Notes: generated by a model from the letters alone, not told the origin. Shown: positions 16,756 through 25,605, counted from the first letter of the stretch. The stretch: DNA of 59,053 bases from an uncultured Collinsella sp. (GCA_900541785.1 UQKY01000008.1:1-59053), one strand, 5' to 3'. Numbers and translations: made by a program.

Positions 16756-17022
16756 ATGCCAACTATTGAGAAACAACGCCGCATGGATCTAAGGCTAACC
16801 GAACGTCAACGCCTCACTTACGAGCGCGCCGCCGCCTTGCGCGGGCAGACCCTCACCCAATGGGCCACGGCGCACCTTGACGAGAGCTCCGCACGCGACA
16901 TCGCCGAGGCGTCAACAACTTATCTTTCTCCCGATGGGTTCGATGCATTTTGTGAAATGCTCGACTCCCCCATGCCTGAAGCCGCAAAAGCGCTGCTTGA
17001 CCGTAAAGCGGTTTGGGAATGA
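16756..17022 (+). CDS. DUF1778 (TacA-like) antitoxin
   Basis: Antitoxin of 88 residues with an N-terminal ribbon-helix-helix: RMDLRLTERQRLTYERAAALRGQTLTQWA. The C-terminal tail (YLSPDGFDAFCEMLDSPMPEA) is the type that wraps and inhibits the GNAT toxin. GAGGAGG precedes the ATG. Its stop overlaps the toxin ATG as ATGA, so the two are translationally coupled. It very likely represses the operon at the palindrome just upstream. Confidence 0.9.
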   Translation: MPTIEKQRRMDLRLTERQRLTYERAAALRGQTLTQWATAHLDESSARDIAEASTTYLSPDGFDAFCEMLDSPMPEAAKALLDRKAVWE

Positions 17023-17492
17023 GCGCGTTTACCAAGCCTGTTCAACTCCCTGTTGGTCAAGGCATCGAGGCATTCCACTGTGGAAACACTCTCGTCGATG
17101 GATGGGCCAAAAACAGATCAGCCTCAGCGCGAAGAAGAGGGTCCGCGGTTATATACGCGTCATATTGTGATGGCGCTGTCGCTGGGTTTTATACGCTGTG
17201 CACGCACTCCGTAGCTCGTGAAAATGTTGACGGGGGATGGTTCGTGCGTAATTCACCCTCCCAAGTTCCCGCAGTCCTGCTTGGGATGATGGGAGTCGAT
17301 GAGAAATTCAAGGGACTTGGTCTGGGAGCATCGCTGCTCAAAGATGCCATTGAAAATGCTTTGAAAATATCTGCCTTGGCAGGCGCACGAGCTTTGATTG
17401 TCGACCCAGTAGATGACGAGGCGGCAGCATTCTATGCGCATTTTGGCTTCACCACCCTACCTGGCACCAACCGAATGGCGTTGAAACTCTAG
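17019..17492 (+). CDS. GNAT toxin (TacT-like), tRNA acetyltransferase type
   Basis: Type II toxin of 157 residues. TacT family members acetylate aminoacyl-tRNA and stop translation. The N-terminal FHCGNTLVDGWAKNRSASA and VAGFYTLC are characteristic, and the acetyl-CoA motif is LGMMGVDEKFKGLGLGASLLKDAI. The tail AAAFYAHFGFTTLPGTNRMAL includes the catalytic Tyr and the family end. The start is the ATG overlapping the antitoxin stop. Confidence 0.9.
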   Translation: MSAFTKPVQLPVGQGIEAFHCGNTLVDGWAKNRSASARRRGSAVIYASYCDGAVAGFYTLCTHSVARENVDGGWFVRNSPSQVPAVLLGMMGVDEKFKGLGLGASLLKDAIENALKISALAGARALIVDPVDDEAAAFYAHFGFTTLPGTNRMALKL

Positions 17493-17532
17493 ACTGACAG
17501 GCATCATCTCTTCCAGCCGCTAGCATGACTCA

Positions 17533-17576
17533 AGTTACCCTACAGATAATGGCTATTGTTGAAATGTAGGGTAACT
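17533..17576. repeat. 12-bp perfect inverted repeat
   Basis: AGTTACCCTACA (17533-17544) and TGTAGGGTAACT (17565-17576) pair perfectly across 20 bases. It lies between the convergent toxin and metallophosphoesterase genes. It has no T-run and its sequence is unrelated to the other palindromes in the window. Confidence 0.7.
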
Positions 17577-17614
17577 GCCCAAGGCATCGTATGAAGATCT
17601 CTCTATGCCCGTCC

Positions 17615-18340
17615 CTACGCAACGTCCCAGGGCTGGAGTTCGTCGCCTAGACGAACGATGCAGTCGTAGAGCACGGTGTGGCGCTCGGCTGGGTTGACGT
17701 CGCGATGGAAATGCCCGTAGTACCAGCGTTTGTAGTCCAGGCGCTCCTCCAGCTCATCAAAAAACGCGGTGAGTCGATCGACACTGGGATAGTTCCAGCC
17801 GGGCGCCGGGTAGAGCGTCGGCGAGAGCATGCGCGTGGAGCAGGTATGGGTGACCACGTAGTCGACCTTCCAACCCACGCTGTCGAGCTTTGCCCGCGCC
17901 TCCTCAAAGTTGCGCTCGTCCGGTAGCTCCTGCGGCCACCAGCTCGAATACGGTATGCGGTATTCCTTGTCCACGCTCGTGGCGCCACCCATGGTAAAGA
18001 TCGTTGAGCCGTCGAGCTCAAAGACCTCGCCGCGCGTCAGGCGCCGAATGGACGAGGTGTCCGATAGGCGCTGTGTGAACCCGCCGCGCCACATCTCCAT
18101 GGGGCGCTCCGCCCAGTGATCGAAGCGCTCGTGGTTGCCGTCGACGAACAACGCGGTGTAGGGGCGCGACTCCAGCCAGGCGATGTCAGCACACTCCTCG
18201 GCAGAGAAATCCCACGGAAAGCCAAAGTCCCCCGCGATGATGAGGTAGTCGTCGCTCGTCAGGCCATCCCCAAGCTCCCAGTCGCGGAGCTTTTGCATGT
18301 CAAGCCCACCGTGGATGTCGCCTGTCACATAGACCGTCAT
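17615..18340 (-). CDS. Metallophosphoesterase (calcineurin-like)
   Basis: Calcineurin-like phosphoesterase of 241 residues. All metal-binding motifs are visible: GDIHG near the start, AGDFGFPW, DGNHERFDHW, THTCSTR and YYGHFHRD. The spacing fits the family. No signal peptide is present. It overlaps the upstream phosphoesterase gene by four bases (ATGA), so the two are coupled. Substrate is unknown; small cytosolic enzymes of this type act on cyclic nucleotides, phosphodiesters or RNA. Confidence 0.85.
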   Translation of the reverse strand: MTVYVTGDIHGGLDMQKLRDWELGDGLTSDDYLIIAGDFGFPWDFSAEECADIAWLESRPYTALFVDGNHERFDHWAERPMEMWRGGFTQRLSDTSSIRRLTRGEVFELDGSTIFTMGGATSVDKEYRIPYSSWWPQELPDERNFEEARAKLDSVGWKVDYVVTHTCSTRMLSPTLYPAPGWNYPSVDRLTAFFDELEERLDYKRWYYGHFHRDVNPAERHTVLYDCIVRLGDELQPWDVA

Positions 18341-18975
18341 CGGATCACCTCTTTCCTCTTATAGGCCTCGAGATCGCGCTCGACCTGCTCGTCGCCCGTG
18401 GCGTTGACCCACCACGGCCATTTAACGCGACGCGCCGGCTCGTCGACCTGCGCAAACCACGACTTGAGCTCCTCCAGGCTCACCGGGGCGTAGCCGTTGG
18501 CGTCCACGCCCACGTCATAGCGCAAAAGCCCCTGCCTGAGGTTGAACCTGTTGTACGCGCCGCCGCAGCTGTGGATATGCCCGTGAAGATGCCAGCTGCC
18601 GTGCGACATACTCTGCCAGTCGGCCATGGGATAGTGGCTCAGCACGATTTTTTGGCGGTCGATCTTGAGCACGCAAATGGGTGGCTCGACGATAAAGGCA
18701 TCCGCTACCGCAGGCTGCGTCCAGTCTTTGTCGTGGTTGCCGGGCAGCAGATGGACGCGCTTGCATGCAATGCTTTTGCGCAGCTCGTAGGCCTCTTGGA
18801 TCGTCATCTTAAAGCTAAAGTCACCCAAAATGTAAAGCTCGTCGTCCATGGCGACTTTGCTATTAACGCTCGCGACCATGTCGTCGTTCATCTGTGCAAC
18901 AGTCGACCAAGGCCTGTCGGCGAGCCGTAGCATGTTCTCGTGTCCAAAGTGAGTATCGCTGGTAAACCAGATCAT
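18337..18975 (-). CDS. Metallophosphoesterase, second of a coupled pair
   Basis: Calcineurin-like phosphoesterase of 212 residues, with SDTHFGHENM at the N-terminus, LGDFSFKM, LPGNHDKDW, LSHYPMADW and HLHGHIHSCGG. This N-terminal DTHFGH type is common in phage-encoded and mobile enzymes. It is distinct in sequence from its partner, so this is not a recent tandem duplication. The start follows AGGAGG. It leads the two-gene unit. Confidence 0.86.
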   Translation of the reverse strand: MIWFTSDTHFGHENMLRLADRPWSTVAQMNDDMVASVNSKVAMDDELYILGDFSFKMTIQEAYELRKSIACKRVHLLPGNHDKDWTQPAVADAFIVEPPICVLKIDRQKIVLSHYPMADWQSMSHGSWHLHGHIHSCGGAYNRFNLRQGLLRYDVGVDANGYAPVSLEELKSWFAQVDEPARRVKWPWWVNATGDEQVERDLEAYKRKEVIR

Positions 18976-19015
18976 AGGGACCTCCTAACGCTGCGGGGCA
19001 TCCATCCCTTAGGGC

Positions 19016-19255
19016 TTACCCCTCGTTCTTCCATCCAAACGGGTCAAACACCCAAAAGATCAGATCGAGCACGCCGCCGGTCGCCATGGCGCCGGCAAGG
19101 GCCATGCAAACGTGCAGAGAGCTGCCGCTTCGAAGCACGTCGAACGGCCCCAGGACGGCGAACAGCCCGACCGCTGCGCCGGCCACGCACAGCGCGAGAC
19201 ACGGTGCCGCGTCCTTAACGCATTTCTTTGCGAGGTGCTTGGTGTTGTCACTCAT
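19016..19255 (-). CDS. Small membrane protein, unknown
   Basis: A 79-residue protein with two hydrophobic helices (CLALCVAGAAVGLFAVLG and ALAGAMATGGVLDLIFWVF) and a short charged tail. No recognised domain. An ATG follows AAGGAG. It is in line with the phosphoesterase genes but its role is unknown. The 19256-19408 spacer holds only a weak dyad. Confidence 0.6.
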   Translation of the reverse strand: MSDNTKHLAKKCVKDAAPCLALCVAGAAVGLFAVLGPFDVLRSGSSLHVCMALAGAMATGGVLDLIFWVFDPFGWKNEG

Positions 19256-19408
19256 CGATATCGAACTCCTTAGAGGGTTGCTGTTCAGGTGTATGCCGCC
19301 GCGGCAGAGCAGGGCGGCAGGTTAAGTCTCCCATGCCGCGCGGACATGTATTTAGGCCCGCGTGTCTGCAGGGACCCATGTCCTTGCAGGACACCCCCGA
19401 AGGAACGT

Positions 19409-19765
19409 CTAAACCACTGGTGGGCAACATGTTGGGCAGGGTGTCTTGCCTCGTTTGAGCGCAGTCGCCAATGGCACGCTCGTTCTAATGGCCTTTTGAT
19501 TAAGGCTTTTGCATCCCGTAGAACGGTGATAAACCTTGCCGTTCTTGGTGACGATTACCTTCGTTCTTGAGGTATCTACACTGCGGGGCTCGACGGGCGC
19601 GGCCACCTCTTGACGAGACGGCCCCGTTTTCTGAGGCTTGCCGCTCGAAAAATCAGAATCGCGGAATCGATTGATATAGCCGTCAAAACACCCATCGAAC
19701 AGCAATCCCGTTGCCAGGCCCGCCATGAATCCGCAAGCGATCGCCGCCTCTCCTCTAATTTGCAT
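19409..19765 (-). CDS. Small exported protein with Cys/His module
   Basis: A 118-residue protein with an N-terminal hydrophobic stretch (AIACGFMAGLATGLLF), a low-complexity linker, then a C-terminal module VYHRSTGCKSLNQ and GKTPCPTCCP. That pattern, YH-x(4)-C with a later P-C-x-x-C, occurs at the end of some nucleases and surface proteins and looks like a small metal-binding domain. A function cannot be assigned. The ATG at 19765 has a weak ribosome site. Confidence 0.6.
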   Translation of the reverse strand: MQIRGEAAIACGFMAGLATGLLFDGCFDGYINRFRDSDFSSGKPQKTGPSRQEVAAPVEPRSVDTSRTKVIVTKNGKVYHRSTGCKSLNQKAIRTSVPLATALKRGKTPCPTCCPPVV

Positions 19766-19788
19766 ATGTCACTCCTTAATCGCTCTTG

Positions 19789-19841
19789 AAAAAAGCGGCG
19801 CGCGCCGTGTGGGACCTTCTTGTCCCTTTCGGTGCGCGCCG
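19789..19841 (-). terminator. Terminator of the LPXTG gene
   Basis: CGGCGCGCGCCG (19796-19807) pairs with CGGTGCGCGCCG (19830-19841) with one wobble, and the minus-strand read ends in TTTTTT. It lies 25 bases after the stop at 19866. Confidence 0.85.
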
Positions 19842-19865
19842 AAAACAATCCGTTTTCTTCTGTCC

Positions 19866-21182
19866 CTAACGGGTCAGCTGGCGGCGCTTATCGGACAGGA
19901 AGACACCGGCGGCCACCAGGACCGTGCCGCCGATAACGAAGGTCTCACCCAGTAGGTCGGACGTATCGCCCGTGGCAGGCATCGCCGTCTGCCACGTCGC
20001 GGCCTCGGTTGTTGCCGCCGCATGTTTGGCCTGGTACGTCACTTGCGTGGCGGGCTGGGTCTGCTCGCCGTTCCCGCGCTCGGCAGCCTCCTGGCGAGCG
20101 ATCTCGGCGTTGAGCTCGACAATAGCCTGGTCGAGCTCGGCCTTGGCAGTGGTGTAGTTTGCAAGCGCCTCCAAGTATGCCGGCGCCACAGCATCCGCCG
20201 CAGCCACGGCGGCATCGAGCTCGGCCTTGGCAGCCGCGGCGCGCTCGGCCGCATCGTGAGCCGCGGCAATCTTGGCGTTGAGCGCCTCGTCCGCATCGTC
20301 AGCGCTGCCGTTAACAATGGCTTCGGCAAGATTGATCCCGCGCAGGCGGGCAACCGCGGCGGCAGAGGCATCGCGGGCGGCAGCCGCATCCGTCACGGCA
20401 TTGTCAGCCTCCACAAAGTCGTACTCGGCATCCATCACGGCATCCGCCGCAGCATCGAGCGCGGCATCGGCAGCGGCTTTGTCCTCGGTAGCCTTGGCAA
20501 GCGATGCGGCGGCGTTCTTAAGCTCAGAGGCGCGGGCGGCAGCCGCATCAGACTTTGCCTGAGCCGTTGCCACGGCGGCGTCGGCATCGCTCACAGCCTG
20601 CTGGGCCATATTGAGCTCCGTCTGGACGGCAGCAGCATCGATGTCCGCCTGATCGGCATCGCCTTGGGCGGCAACAAGTTCGGCCTCCGCCCCGCGCTGA
20701 TTGGCACGAGCGTCTTCGAGTGCAGACGACGCCGCATCAAACTCACGCTGAGCAGCGGCGATATCGGCTGAGTACGCCGCCAGCTCGTCCTGAGCTGTGG
20801 CAAGTGCATCCTGCTTGTCGCCAACACCGGCACGAGCGGCATCCAGCGCACGCTTGGCAGCAGCGGCCTTGCCCTTGGCAACATCGAGCGCTCCGGACTT
20901 GGCGGTCACGACATCCTGCGCCGCAGCGACGGCAGTGTTGGCAGCGTCCAGGTCGGCGCGGGCATCGCTGACGGCACGCACGGCGGCGTCAGCTGCAGCC
21001 TGCTTCTGCTCCACAGCGGCCTGAACCTCAGAAACCCTGGCCGCAGCAGTATCAACATCAGCGGCAGCGGCATCAACCTGCGCCTGCTTCGCGGCAACTG
21101 CCTGCGATGCTGCGTTCGCTTTGTTGCCAGCATCGTCGGCAACGCCCTGCGCCGCAGTAAGCTCCTTGCGCGCCGCAGCCAC
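19866..21182 (-). pseudogene. Sortase-anchored Ala-rich coiled-coil protein, 5' end missing
   Basis: An open frame of 438 codons. It is nearly all Ala/Asp/Glu/Lys heptads (AAARKELTAAQG, then repeated A-x-x-A-x-x-x), predicting a long coiled-coil stalk. It ends MPATGD, then a hydrophobic helix (TFVIGGTVLVAAGVFL) and RRQLTR, a class sortase signal with a variant M at the first position. There is no signal peptide and no ATG; the first usable start is a GTG at 21182, and a TAA stands in frame at 21195-21197 where the defence operon begins. A sortase substrate without a signal peptide cannot be exported, so I read this as the 3' part of a gene cut by insertion. Its 5' part is not elsewhere in the window. 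Confidence 0.75.
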
Positions 21183-21197
21183 GCCCTGAGCTCGTTA

Positions 21198-22502
21198 TTA
21201 GAAGGGAATGACCATGTCGGGTTCCCGGGTTCCCGAGGACGGGGAGGTCGCTTCGTTGCCTGTTCGGAGTACGGCAATGAGGTCCCGGATTCGCTGGAGC
21301 AACTCATCAAAAGTAACTACAGTCACATCGCTGAGGTTATTCCGATAATGCTCAAAGGTAGCTTTTTTGCCCGCGGTGTCGAGTTCAGAGATCCTCCCTA
21401 TGACTACAACGCACTTTGGGGAAAGGGCCTCAAAGTGAGAAGACGAGCGCCCGTTGACCATGTAGTAGTCCTTCGTGAGCGTGTCCCGGTAGTTAAGCAC
21501 CTGGTTCACTGCTCCGCTCATATGTGAGGTCAGGGAGTAGACGGCGTTCTCAGGCTCTTTTCCCCTGTATATCGTGCCGAGCAGATTCGTCCGAGGAGTC
21601 TTGATCTCGATGAGCGTGACGTTGCTGGTTAGCTCATTCTGGTAGAGGAAATCGCAGATATTGCCACCGGAATTATCAATTGCCTTGCCTCCGACATACG
21701 CCTTGCCTTGGAGAAGCGTGCACGGGGCAGAGAATACCTGCGACAATATCCATTGATGGTTGGTGAATAATCTCTGCCAGTATTCCTCATTGCTGTTATC
21801 GAGGTTCTCGGCGATTTCCTTTTCTGCCTTTTCGAGCTGGGCGAGACTCAGACTGACCGTGAAGTCATCGAGATGTCCCTTTTCCAGCTCGGAGAATATC
21901 TCGCTCAGTTGCTCTCGAGTCGTCCCCTGGGTCATGAGCCGAATCATCTCTTTGACGAGTTCGAAGTTATTGCCATCTGAAAGCAGCCTGGTTTCCGAGG
22001 GATTTTCGCGCATCATCTTGAGAAGCGAGGTTACAGAGCGGTCAAGGGGGACATACGTCGTGCTGCCACCCTGAACCCCACCGGCCTCCTGATGAATTCG
22101 ATAGCGAGCATCAAGCGCTTCGTATAGGCGGCGGGTCTCTCCGGTATCTAAAGTGAGCTCGAGCCAATCGCCGTTGAAGCCTTTTCTTTGGAGCATGCCC
22201 CTTGAAACGGGGTCCAGCTCAGATTCGGTCGAGTCTGAGGGAAAGGAGGGATCCCCCTTCTTCTTTCGCTCGTAGACGAATTTTCCCTCGACACAATGAG
22301 AGGGGTCCTTCGGATTGTCGACATTGGTCGCGAGGAACCGGTACCTCACCCTGTCCGTTGTTTCTGTCAACTCAACGGGGTCGGATTTTGCCGTGTATCG
22401 AGAGGTCGAGACCATGTTGATGGCCCCATCAATAGCACTTGAAGGATTGGGGTAGTGCGTGCCATCCCAATCAAGCGCGTCCCCGAAACTAATGTGCCCC
22501 AT
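21198..22502 (-). CDS. Shedu-type anti-phage nuclease (DUF4263, SduA-like)
   Basis: A 434-residue protein with a C-terminal Shedu/DUF4263 nuclease domain from about residue 235. It shows NEEYWQRLFTNHQWIL, VGGKAIDNSGGNICDFLYQ (Asp about 284) and LIEIKTPR (Glu about 299, Lys about 301), forming the PD-(D/E)xK core, then HMSGAVNQVLNYRD with the family Gln. The N-terminal ~230 residues are a variable region typical of Shedu and probably sense phage. Shedu is a described anti-phage defence. The ATG at 22502 follows GGGAG and overlaps the last 14 bases of the LlaJI-type gene, so it is co-translated with that restriction system; that arrangement is unusual for Shedu. It ends four bases before the truncated LPXTG gene's residual frame. 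Confidence 0.85.
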   Translation of the reverse strand: MGHISFGDALDWDGTHYPNPSSAIDGAINMVSTSRYTAKSDPVELTETTDRVRYRFLATNVDNPKDPSHCVEGKFVYERKKKGDPSFPSDSTESELDPVSRGMLQRKGFNGDWLELTLDTGETRRLYEALDARYRIHQEAGGVQGGSTTYVPLDRSVTSLLKMMRENPSETRLLSDGNNFELVKEMIRLMTQGTTREQLSEIFSELEKGHLDDFTVSLSLAQLEKAEKEIAENLDNSNEEYWQRLFTNHQWILSQVFSAPCTLLQGKAYVGGKAIDNSGGNICDFLYQNELTSNVTLIEIKTPRTNLLGTIYRGKEPENAVYSLTSHMSGAVNQVLNYRDTLTKDYYMVNGRSSSHFEALSPKCVVVIGRISELDTAGKKATFEHYRNNLSDVTVVTFDELLQRIRDLIAVLRTGNEATSPSSGTREPDMVIPF

Positions 22503-23970
22503 CCAGGCTCCCTTCGCACATCCTCTGGATCAGCTCCTCGTCCGCCAGTCTTCCTGCCAGATAGCAGTCGAACACGTAGTCCGCGGGCAGAGCCCACATC
22601 TCCACCCCGTCCGAGAGGGGCGGCTCAGGCTTCCCGAAGACGCCTGGGAAGCGCACCCCGCCCATGAGCCTCGCCTCGGCCTCGTGGGTCGGCACCAGGA
22701 AGACATTCGCCACGGAGGAGAACCCGTTGTCCCGGATGAAGCCCTCGTAGGCGCTCTGGTAGAGCACCTGCTTCGTCACGGACTCGACGCCCGGCACGCG
22801 CTTGGCGGTGCCGGGGCGCAGCGTCGGCGCGTAGTACTTCGCGTCGTAGATGCAGAACGCCCTGCCGCCAGCGCCATCTCCATGGATGCCTATGACGTCG
22901 GGAATCAGCGTGTTCACGTCCCCGCAGCCCGCACCGCCGGCGTCCGTCCACTCCGGCCTCGGGATGATACCAAGAAGCGTCTCCGCACCGCGCTGGCGCC
23001 AGTCCTCGGCGAGCGGAAGCCCCAGCGAGTCTATGCGGTCGGCGAGCCTGTCCCCGAAAGCGGTCTTGCATGCCAGTTCCCACGCGTGGTAGAAGGACGA
23101 AGTGCCCAGGCAGAACTCCTCCTCGGGGCTCTCGTATTCCTCGGACGGGTTCAGGTAGCGCAGCAGCATGTCGATGACGTCCTGCTTCCACGTCACGAAC
23201 TGCACCGAGCGCTCCTGCTCGAGATGGTGCGTCAGGGTCTCGGGCTCTCCCAGGTCCTCCAGCTCCTCGCCGGAGAGGTCCACCTCGGCGAGCTCCAGCA
23301 GCTCGTCCACGCCCCAGCGGCGCAGGTCGGCAGAGCACCGCGTCAGCACGCAGCGGTGCAGGCGCGTCACCAGGTCGGCGGCGTCGCGGGAGGTGTCGCG
23401 TGTCTTGAGGTCGAAGTAGACCGGCGTGTCGCGGTCCATGAAGGGCTGGTTCTGCGCGATGGTGCGGTCCCAGGCGATCTCGCCGGAGCCGTTGTCGCGG
23501 ATGACACGCACGTAGTTCGTGTAGACGCCGTTTTCCTCGTAGGAGCCCAGCAGGGCCAGCATGAGCGAGAGCGGTCCGCCGTCCTCGTCGGCGTCCGGCA
23601 GCGCGGCGCCGATGCCAGCGAGACCGCCCGAGCTCTTGCGCAGCACGCGGAACACCTGCGCGAGCTCCGCCTCCGGGGGATGAGGGAACTCGTCGGAGGG
23701 ACGGGGGTAGTACTTCGGGTACGCGCAGACGAGCACGCGGCGCCAGCGGGCAAGGCCCACCCACGTGAACTGGTACTTGCCGAGGGCGGCGAGCTCCTCG
23801 TCGGCGTCCTCGCCCTCGGGCGCGACATCGCTCCTGAGCGTCAGCACGCCGCGAGAGGCCCACGCCCTCACGCACGCGAGGGCGTCGCACAGGTCGAGCC
23901 TGAGCAGCCGCGCGAGGTCGCCGACCGAGTAGTAGTCCCGTTCCCGCACGTAAACGGGGTCGAAGGCCAT
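22489..23970 (-). CDS. LlaJI-type restriction endonuclease
   Basis: A 493-residue protein matching the LlaJI restriction endonuclease family (R2.LlaJI-like). The catalytic PD-(D/E)xK site is IPDVIGI (Asp about 358) then FCIYDAKYYAP (Asp about 376, Lys about 378). The N-terminal YYSVGDLARLLRL looks like a winged-helix, and SFYHAWELACKTAFGD is the conserved segment before the nuclease. In LlaJI this subunit cuts DNA with the McrB-like GTPase R1. Here the R1-type gene is directly upstream, three bases away, and Shedu overlaps downstream. GC content is higher than in the next genes. Confidence 0.85.
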   Translation of the reverse strand: MAFDPVYVRERDYYSVGDLARLLRLDLCDALACVRAWASRGVLTLRSDVAPEGEDADEELAALGKYQFTWVGLARWRRVLVCAYPKYYPRPSDEFPHPPEAELAQVFRVLRKSSGGLAGIGAALPDADEDGGPLSLMLALLGSYEENGVYTNYVRVIRDNGSGEIAWDRTIAQNQPFMDRDTPVYFDLKTRDTSRDAADLVTRLHRCVLTRCSADLRRWGVDELLELAEVDLSGEELEDLGEPETLTHHLEQERSVQFVTWKQDVIDMLLRYLNPSEEYESPEEEFCLGTSSFYHAWELACKTAFGDRLADRIDSLGLPLAEDWRQRGAETLLGIIPRPEWTDAGGAGCGDVNTLIPDVIGIHGDGAGGRAFCIYDAKYYAPTLRPGTAKRVPGVESVTKQVLYQSAYEGFIRDNGFSSVANVFLVPTHEAEARLMGGVRFPGVFGKPEPPLSDGVEMWALPADYVFDCYLAGRLADEELIQRMCEGSLDGAH

Positions 23971-23973
23971 GGG

Positions 23974-25605
23974 TTACGCCTCCGCGCCCGTCTCGGCGTC
24001 CCCATCGGCATCCTCGCCCTCCGCCGCGCGCTCGACGGGCGTGTCGAGGGCGAAGACGCCGTCGGCGGAGCTGTCGTACTCGGCGCAGATCTCGGAGTAG
24101 GTGAAGTCGGGATGGCGGAACACCTTGGGGCGCTTCATCTTCGCGGCGTCCTCGTAGAGGTAGAGCAGCACCTTGCTCTTGAACGCCTCGTCGAAGCCCT
24201 CGTCGTCATCCAGTGTAGACTCCTTGAGGAAGAACGGACCCAGGAGCTTGTCCTCGTTGACGCGCGCCTTGCCCTTGAGCAGGCCGTTGATGGCGTGGCG
24301 CAGGGCGTTCCACTCCACGGGTTCGCGCCTCGAGCCGATGCGCACGACCTTGCCGGCGTACTTCCCTTCGCCCTCGTCGATCCCCATGTAGCGGAACTCC
24401 CAGCGGCGCTTGAAGGCGGTGTCCATCGGGAACACGCCCTGGTCGGCGCTGTTCATAGTCGCCCAGATGTAGAGGTTGGAAGGCAGGCGCATCGTGTTCA
24501 CACGACATGCGGCGTTCTCCTCGCGGCTGTAGAGCCCTGGAACCTCATCCGCGCGACCGGACGTGTGGCAGAACTCCTTCCAGAGGTGCTCTCCGAGGTC
24601 GACGGGGACGTCCACGTCGTACTCGCTCTCTCCGTCGCCGTCTCGGTCGAGCAGCTGGAACACGTCGCCGAAGGTCGCGGCGGGGTTCGCGCGGTTGATC
24701 TCCTCCACGATGAGCAGGAAGTTCTCGTCGGGGTGCGTCATCGCCTCGACGTAACTCTTTACGAGTGGGCCGGGCACGAACTCGTAGGAGACGTAGGGGC
24801 GACCCATATTCTCGGAGAGGGACTCGTCATCCTTCTGTTTTGGCCAGCGCATCGCGGGCTTATAGCAGCCGACGAACGAGGCATAGCTGTAGTCGGGATG
24901 GAAGGTGACGCGGCGCGTGTGCGCCTTGTCGAAGTATTTTCCAGCGAGCACGTTCAGGCTGTGGGACTTGCCAGTGCCCGGCGCGCCGAAGTAGATGAGA
25001 TTGTGGGGCTCTCCGATTGAGGCAGAGATTGACAGCCTTCTCGCCTGGGGAAAGACGCTATCCTCAACCAGTTTCCTAAGGTCAGGGTAAACAACAAACA
25101 AGTCTTTGAGCGAGCTGTTAATTGCAGCACCGCAAGCGACGAGTAGGGCCCCCATATCGCTACGCTTTCCATATTCGACTTTGCGAATAGTTTGGTTTGC
25201 GTACTCTGACAGCCCGACGAGCGGGAGGTCGGAGAAGTGGACGTAAGCCTCCGGATTAGCTTCAAGTAAGTCGATCTTGTCCATAGACATCGGAAACGCG
25301 TAACCGATGGAGACGATCGTTACGGAATCGTCATTATGCTTTTCGCCGAGTTTCACTTCTTCAATGCGGGCAACCGCTCGGACTCCCTGTTTCCACGCGG
25401 TCTTGATGCCTTTAGAGTTATCCGATCCAAGCCATAGAAGGACAAATGTACCGGCCTTAAGTTCTCTCGGAACCTGTTTGCAGGTTACGGAAAGGAAAAT
25501 GGGCGGATCTTGGATACCGCCCTCACAGGCATCGATTCGCTTAATATCTGCGACGCTATCTTTGCCCAGCCTCATGGTCACGAATTTTGGAGCGCCCGTC
25601 ATCAT
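23974..25605 (-). CDS. McrB-type AAA+ subunit of the restriction system (R1.LlaJI-like)
   Basis: A 543-residue AAA+ NTPase. Walker A is FGAPGTGKS (about 206-214), Walker B is LLIVEEINRAN (about 297-307), and the sensor region is MNSADQGVFPMDTAFKRRW. That last motif is the McrB NTADR signature in altered form. The first ~130 residues contain AGTFVLLWLGSDNSKGIKTAW and GVRAVARIEEV, which looks like an EVE/PUA-like reader of DNA or modified bases; this is a judgement from pattern, not a proven fold. The C-terminus is acidic and low in complexity. It overlaps the methyltransferase stop by four bases. It probably drives translocation for the endonuclease. Confidence 0.87.
   Translation of the reverse strand: MMTGAPKFVTMRLGKDSVADIKRIDACEGGIQDPPIFLSVTCKQVPRELKAGTFVLLWLGSDNSKGIKTAWKQGVRAVARIEEVKLGEKHNDDSVTIVSIGYAFPMSMDKIDLLEANPEAYVHFSDLPLVGLSEYANQTIRKVEYGKRSDMGALLVACGAAINSSLKDLFVVYPDLRKLVEDSVFPQARRLSISASIGEPHNLIYFGAPGTGKSHSLNVLAGKYFDKAHTRRVTFHPDYSYASFVGCYKPAMRWPKQKDDESLSENMGRPYVSYEFVPGPLVKSYVEAMTHPDENFLLIVEEINRANPAATFGDVFQLLDRDGDGESEYDVDVPVDLGEHLWKEFCHTSGRADEVPGLYSREENAACRVNTMRLPSNLYIWATMNSADQGVFPMDTAFKRRWEFRYMGIDEGEGKYAGKVVRIGSRREPVEWNALRHAINGLLKGKARVNEDKLLGPFFLKESTLDDDEGFDEAFKSKVLLYLYEDAAKMKRPKVFRHPDFTYSEICAEYDSSADGVFALDTPVERAAEGEDADGDAETGAEA

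Noticed and set aside
22459..25020. An 853-codon plus-strand frame opposite the restriction genes
   Set aside because: It mirrors the codon pattern of the real minus-strand genes, has Val/Leu/Arg-rich shadow composition and no domain; GC-rich codon bias creates such antisense frames.
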